In this document: piece after piece, positions 3,740 through 5,923 of the stretch | How the letters are laid out: each line of letters opens with the position of its first letter | How positions within the stretch are numbered: position 1 is the first letter of the stretch | DNA from: Lachnospiraceae bacterium | GTDB lineage: Bacteria > Bacillota > Clostridia > Lachnospirales > Lachnospiraceae | DNA: 5,923 bases | Assembly (NCBI GenBank): GCA_900770225.1 | Contig: CAAGJU010000400.1 | Location: 1-5,923, forward strand | Direction of reading: 5' to 3' | Position numbers and translations under genes: made by a program | Notes under the pieces: model-generated | The model's input: the letters and a program-made list of their open reading frames with translations, nothing else | What the model was told of the DNA's origin: nothing | Database searches by the model: none

Positions 3740-5710
3740 ATGGCTGATAATAATGATGGAAGACAACCGAATAATCGCCAGATGATCACGCTGATCGTGA
3801 TCTGCGTCGTGCTGTGTCTCATCATGGCGACATCCTACGGCAGCATCATCAGCAGTGCGTCGGATGAGGAAATTACCTATGACCGGTTTGTCGAGATGGT
3901 GCAGAAAGACGAGATCCGGGAGATCGAGCTGAACGGAGATACGGTCGAGATCACACCGAAATCTTCCGTGAAGGATGATGATCCGGATTATACCATAGGG
4001 AAAAAATATCACACCCTGCTTGTCGGTGATGAAAACGGCCTGAACGATCTGCTCAAGGATACCGGCATTACCTATTCCAAGAAGGATCAGGGAATCGGAA
4101 GCGCCATCGCTTCTGTTCTGGTTTCGATCGTACTTCCGCTGGTGATCTTTTTCCTGTTCATACAGCTGATGATGCGCTCGATGGGCGGCGGTACCGCTCT
4201 GGGCGTGGGAAAGTCGAAGGCGAAGACCTATGTTCAGAAGGAGACGGGCGTTACCTTTGCCGATGTGGCCGGTGAGGAAGAGGCCAAGGATTCTCTGAAG
4301 GAGGTCGTGGATTTCCTTCACAATCCCGCCAGATATACAACGATCGGTGCCAAGCTTCCGAAGGGCGTGCTGCTCGTCGGCCCTCCCGGAACAGGAAAAA
4401 CACTGCTGGCAAAGGCCGTGGCAGGAGAGGCACATGTGCCGTTCTTCTCTGTCTCCGGCTCAGAATTTGTGGAGATGTTCGTCGGTGTCGGCGCATCGCG
4501 TGTGCGTGATCTGTTCGAGGAAGCCAAGAAGCAGGCGCCGTGCATTATTTTTATCGATGAGATCGATGCGATCGGCAAGACGCGTGACTCACAGCTCGGC
4601 GGAAATGACGAGCGCGAACAGACACTGAACCAGATCCTGTCGGAGATGGACGGATTCGACAGCAAGTCCGGCATTCTGATCCTGGCGGCGACCAACCGTC
4701 CGGAAATCCTGGATCCCGCACTGCTCCGTCCCGGCAGATTTGACCGCCGCGTCGTGGTCGACAGGCCTGATCTGCAGGGAAGAATCAATATTCTGCGTGT
4801 GCATGCGCGCAATGTACTGATCGATGATACGGTGGATTTCCATGAGATCGCGCTCTCGACGTCAGGTGCCGTCGGCTCGGATCTCGCCAATATGGTGAAT
4901 GAGGCGGCCATTCTCGCCGTGAAAAACGGACGGCATGCCGTGAGTCAGCAGGATCTGCGCGATGCAGTCGAGGTCGTGCTTGTGGGACGTGAAAAAAAGG
5001 ACCGCGTGCTCTCGAAAGAGGAGCGCCGTATCGTCGCCTATCACGAAGTCGGTCACGCGCTCGTCAATGCGCTGCAGAAGCACACAGAGCCGGTGCAGAA
5101 GATCACGATCGTACCCCGGACCATGGGCGCGCTCGGCTATGTCATGCAGGTTCCCGAGGAAGAAAAATATCTGAACTCACGCAAAGAGCTTGAAGAGATG
5201 GTTGTCGGCTATCTCGGCGGGCGAGCGGCGGAGGAGATCGTTTTCGGCGATGTGACCACCGGCGCGGCGAACGATATCGAAAAGGCTACGGGCATCTGCC
5301 GTGCGATGGTGACACAGTATGGCATGTCCGATAAGTTCGGTCTGATGGCGCTGGCAAAACAGCAGGACAAGTACCTGACCGGAAAGGCATATCTGGACTG
5401 CGGCGACGAGACCGCCACGGAGATTGACCATGAGGTCATGCAGATGCTGAATGCCGCTTATGCCAAAGCAAAGAAAATGATCAGCGAGAACCGCGATATC
5501 CTCGACAGGATCGCCGGTTATCTGAATATTCAGGAGACGATCACCGGCAAGGAATTCATGAGGATCATGAACACTGTGATCTCGGAGCGCGGCACGAATG
5601 GTCAGGATGCGTCGACAGAAGGTCAGAATGTGCCGGCGGATGGTCATGATGCACCGGCGGAGGAACAGGTGACGCCGCCGTGGGAGACGCAGCCGGCGCC
5701 GCAGGCGTAA
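3740..5710 (+). CDS. ftsH: ATP-dependent zinc metalloprotease FtsH
   Basis: This is a complete 656-residue membrane AAA+ protease that unfolds and degrades membrane and short-lived cytoplasmic proteins as a hexamer. The first membrane helix is at about 15-33. An extracytoplasmic FtsH_ext domain (about 34-118) contains ITYDRFVEMVQ. The second helix is at about 120-145. The AAA+ domain shows Walker A GPPGTGKT (214-221), pore motif FVG (247-249), Walker B FIDEID (271-276), sensor Asn319, and the second region of homology ending RPGRFDRR with likely arginine fingers R333 and R336. The protease domain has the zinc motif HEVGH (435-439; His435 and His439 bind zinc, Glu436 is catalytic) and the likely third ligand Asp512 in GAANDIEKAT. 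The length is typical. From about 620 the tail is a low-complexity Pro/Ala/Gln extension with three heptad units. All key residues are present, so the enzyme should be active. No tilS or hpt gene, common ftsH neighbours in Firmicutes, lies upstream, so this could be a second copy in the genome. Confidence 0.98.
   Translation: MADNNDGRQPNNRQMITLIVICVVLCLIMATSYGSIISSASDEEITYDRFVEMVQKDEIREIELNGDTVEITPKSSVKDDDPDYTIGKKYHTLLVGDENGLNDLLKDTGITYSKKDQGIGSAIASVLVSIVLPLVIFFLFIQLMMRSMGGGTALGVGKSKAKTYVQKETGVTFADVAGEEEAKDSLKEVVDFLHNPARYTTIGAKLPKGVLLVGPPGTGKTLLAKAVAGEAHVPFFSVSGSEFVEMFVGVGASRVRDLFEEAKKQAPCIIFIDEIDAIGKTRDSQLGGNDEREQTLNQILSEMDGFDSKSGILILAATNRPEILDPALLRPGRFDRRVVVDRPDLQGRINILRVHARNVLIDDTVDFHEIALSTSGAVGSDLANMVNEAAILAVKNGRHAVSQQDLRDAVEVVLVGREKKDRVLSKEERRIVAYHEVGHALVNALQKHTEPVQKITIVPRTMGALGYVMQVPEEEKYLNSRKELEEMVVGYLGGRAAEEIVFGDVTTGAANDIEKATGICRAMVTQYGMSDKFGLMALAKQQDKYLTGKAYLDCGDETATEIDHEVMQMLNAAYAKAKKMISENRDILDRIAGYLNIQETITGKEFMRIMNTVISERGTNGQDASTEGQNVPADGHDAPAEEQVTPPWETQPAPQA
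5600..5662 (+). repeat. Three degenerate 21-bp tandem units in the ftsH tail
   Basis: Units start with GGTCA at 5600, 5621 and 5642. They encode GQDASTE, GQNVPAD and GHDAPAE, i.e. G-[QH]-[DN]-[AV]-[PS]-[AT]-[ED]. They lie in the disordered C-terminal tail, after the protease domain, so copy number could vary without harming catalysis. Confidence 0.75.
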
Positions 5711-5785
5711 GAAACTTTTTGTTTTCGCATTAATATTAACAGCTTCCACAGCGACCGGCTCACTGTACGTTTTTCTGTTCGTTCG

Positions 5786-5907
5786 CACGCGCTTATTTGC
5801 GGCCCTCTGACAAAACGCGCAGAAATGCCATAATAACAACTTATATACGCATGTTATTGAAAGGCATTTCTGCTTGGACGGTTGTCACCCGGGCCGCAGC
5901 TAGCGTG
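5786..5907. repeat. Nested imperfect palindrome downstream of ftsH (MITE/REP-like)
   Basis: Several inverted pairs are stacked around one centre near 5846. GCGGCCC (5799-5805) pairs with GGGCCGC (5891-5897), TGACAA (5808-5813) with TTGTCA (5882-5887), GCAGAAATGCC (5819-5829) with GGCATTTCTGC (5863-5873), and AATAACA (5832-5838) with TGTTATT (5852-5858) around a 13-base AT-rich loop. Further out, CGCT (5790-5793) can pair with AGCG (5902-5905). Small indels and unpaired patches separate the stems. The 11-bp core alone is a strong hairpin. There is no U-tract after it (TTGGACGG on plus; GCGTTTTGTC on minus), so a simple terminator is only possible in the minus direction. The size and layered symmetry fit a miniature inverted-repeat or REP-type element, or a large structured RNA. 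The window ends before its outer boundary can be judged. The 75 bases between ftsH and this structure show only an AT-rich palindrome, TTAATATTAA (5730-5739). Confidence 0.65.
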
Positions 5908-5923
5908 CTCGCTCACGACGAAA

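Noticed and set aside
5697..5720. Terminator for ftsH: CGCC/GGCG stem overlapping the stop, followed by CTTTTTG
   Set aside because: The stem has only four pairs plus a wobble, and eight bases separate it from a five-T run. Too weak to call.
5177..5839. Minus-strand open frame of 220 codons overlapping the ftsH 3' end
   Set aside because: It covers the conserved protease domain of FtsH in antisense and begins inside the palindrome. No ribosome binding site or domain is visible.

Overview
The window reads as the chromosome of a low-to-medium GC Firmicute of class Clostridia, most likely a gut Lachnospiraceae-type organism. The evidence is strong GGAGG-type ribosome binding sites, mildly GC-rich coding sequence, and a set of proteins I associate with that group: a GRYGxDQL zinc-ribbon membrane protein, a DUF5685-type protein, a J-domain protein with a cysteine-rich tail, a DUF6553-like protein and an FtsH protease. 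The family names come from memory of conserved motifs, not from a search.

Layout. Positions 1-295 hold no gene. They are packed with short dyads that share a C(GAA)G loop core, plus a perfect 31-bp direct repeat. A small two-helix membrane protein is encoded on the minus strand at 296-631. The divergent gap 632-940 contains a 9-bp inverted repeat inside a longer foldable segment and only weak promoter candidates. Five genes then run on the plus strand. They are a two-helix membrane protein with a C-terminal zinc ribbon (941-1348), the DUF5685-like protein (1443-2288), a J-domain/TPR-like protein whose start overlaps the previous stop (2285-2938), a DUF6553-like helical protein (2972-3583) and a complete FtsH (3740-5710). 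The 156-bp gap before ftsH carries two small hairpins and three copies of TCTGCTG. After ftsH, 5711-5923 is an AT-rich stretch followed by a nested imperfect inverted repeat of roughly 120 bp.

How the genes may work together. The tight coupling of the DUF5685-like gene to the J-protein gene suggests that the two proteins act together. The J domain would recruit DnaK (Hsp70). A zinc-ribbon membrane protein lies upstream, and the membrane AAA+ metalloprotease FtsH lies downstream after a larger gap. A role of the cluster in membrane-associated protein quality control is plausible but is inference from proximity. FtsH may be a separate transcription unit. The most distinctive points are two Asp-rich motifs in the DUF5685-like protein that recall trans-isoprenyl/squalene-phytoene synthases, the nine-cysteine tail of the J-protein, the GAA-loop hairpin array on the left and the nested palindrome on the right.
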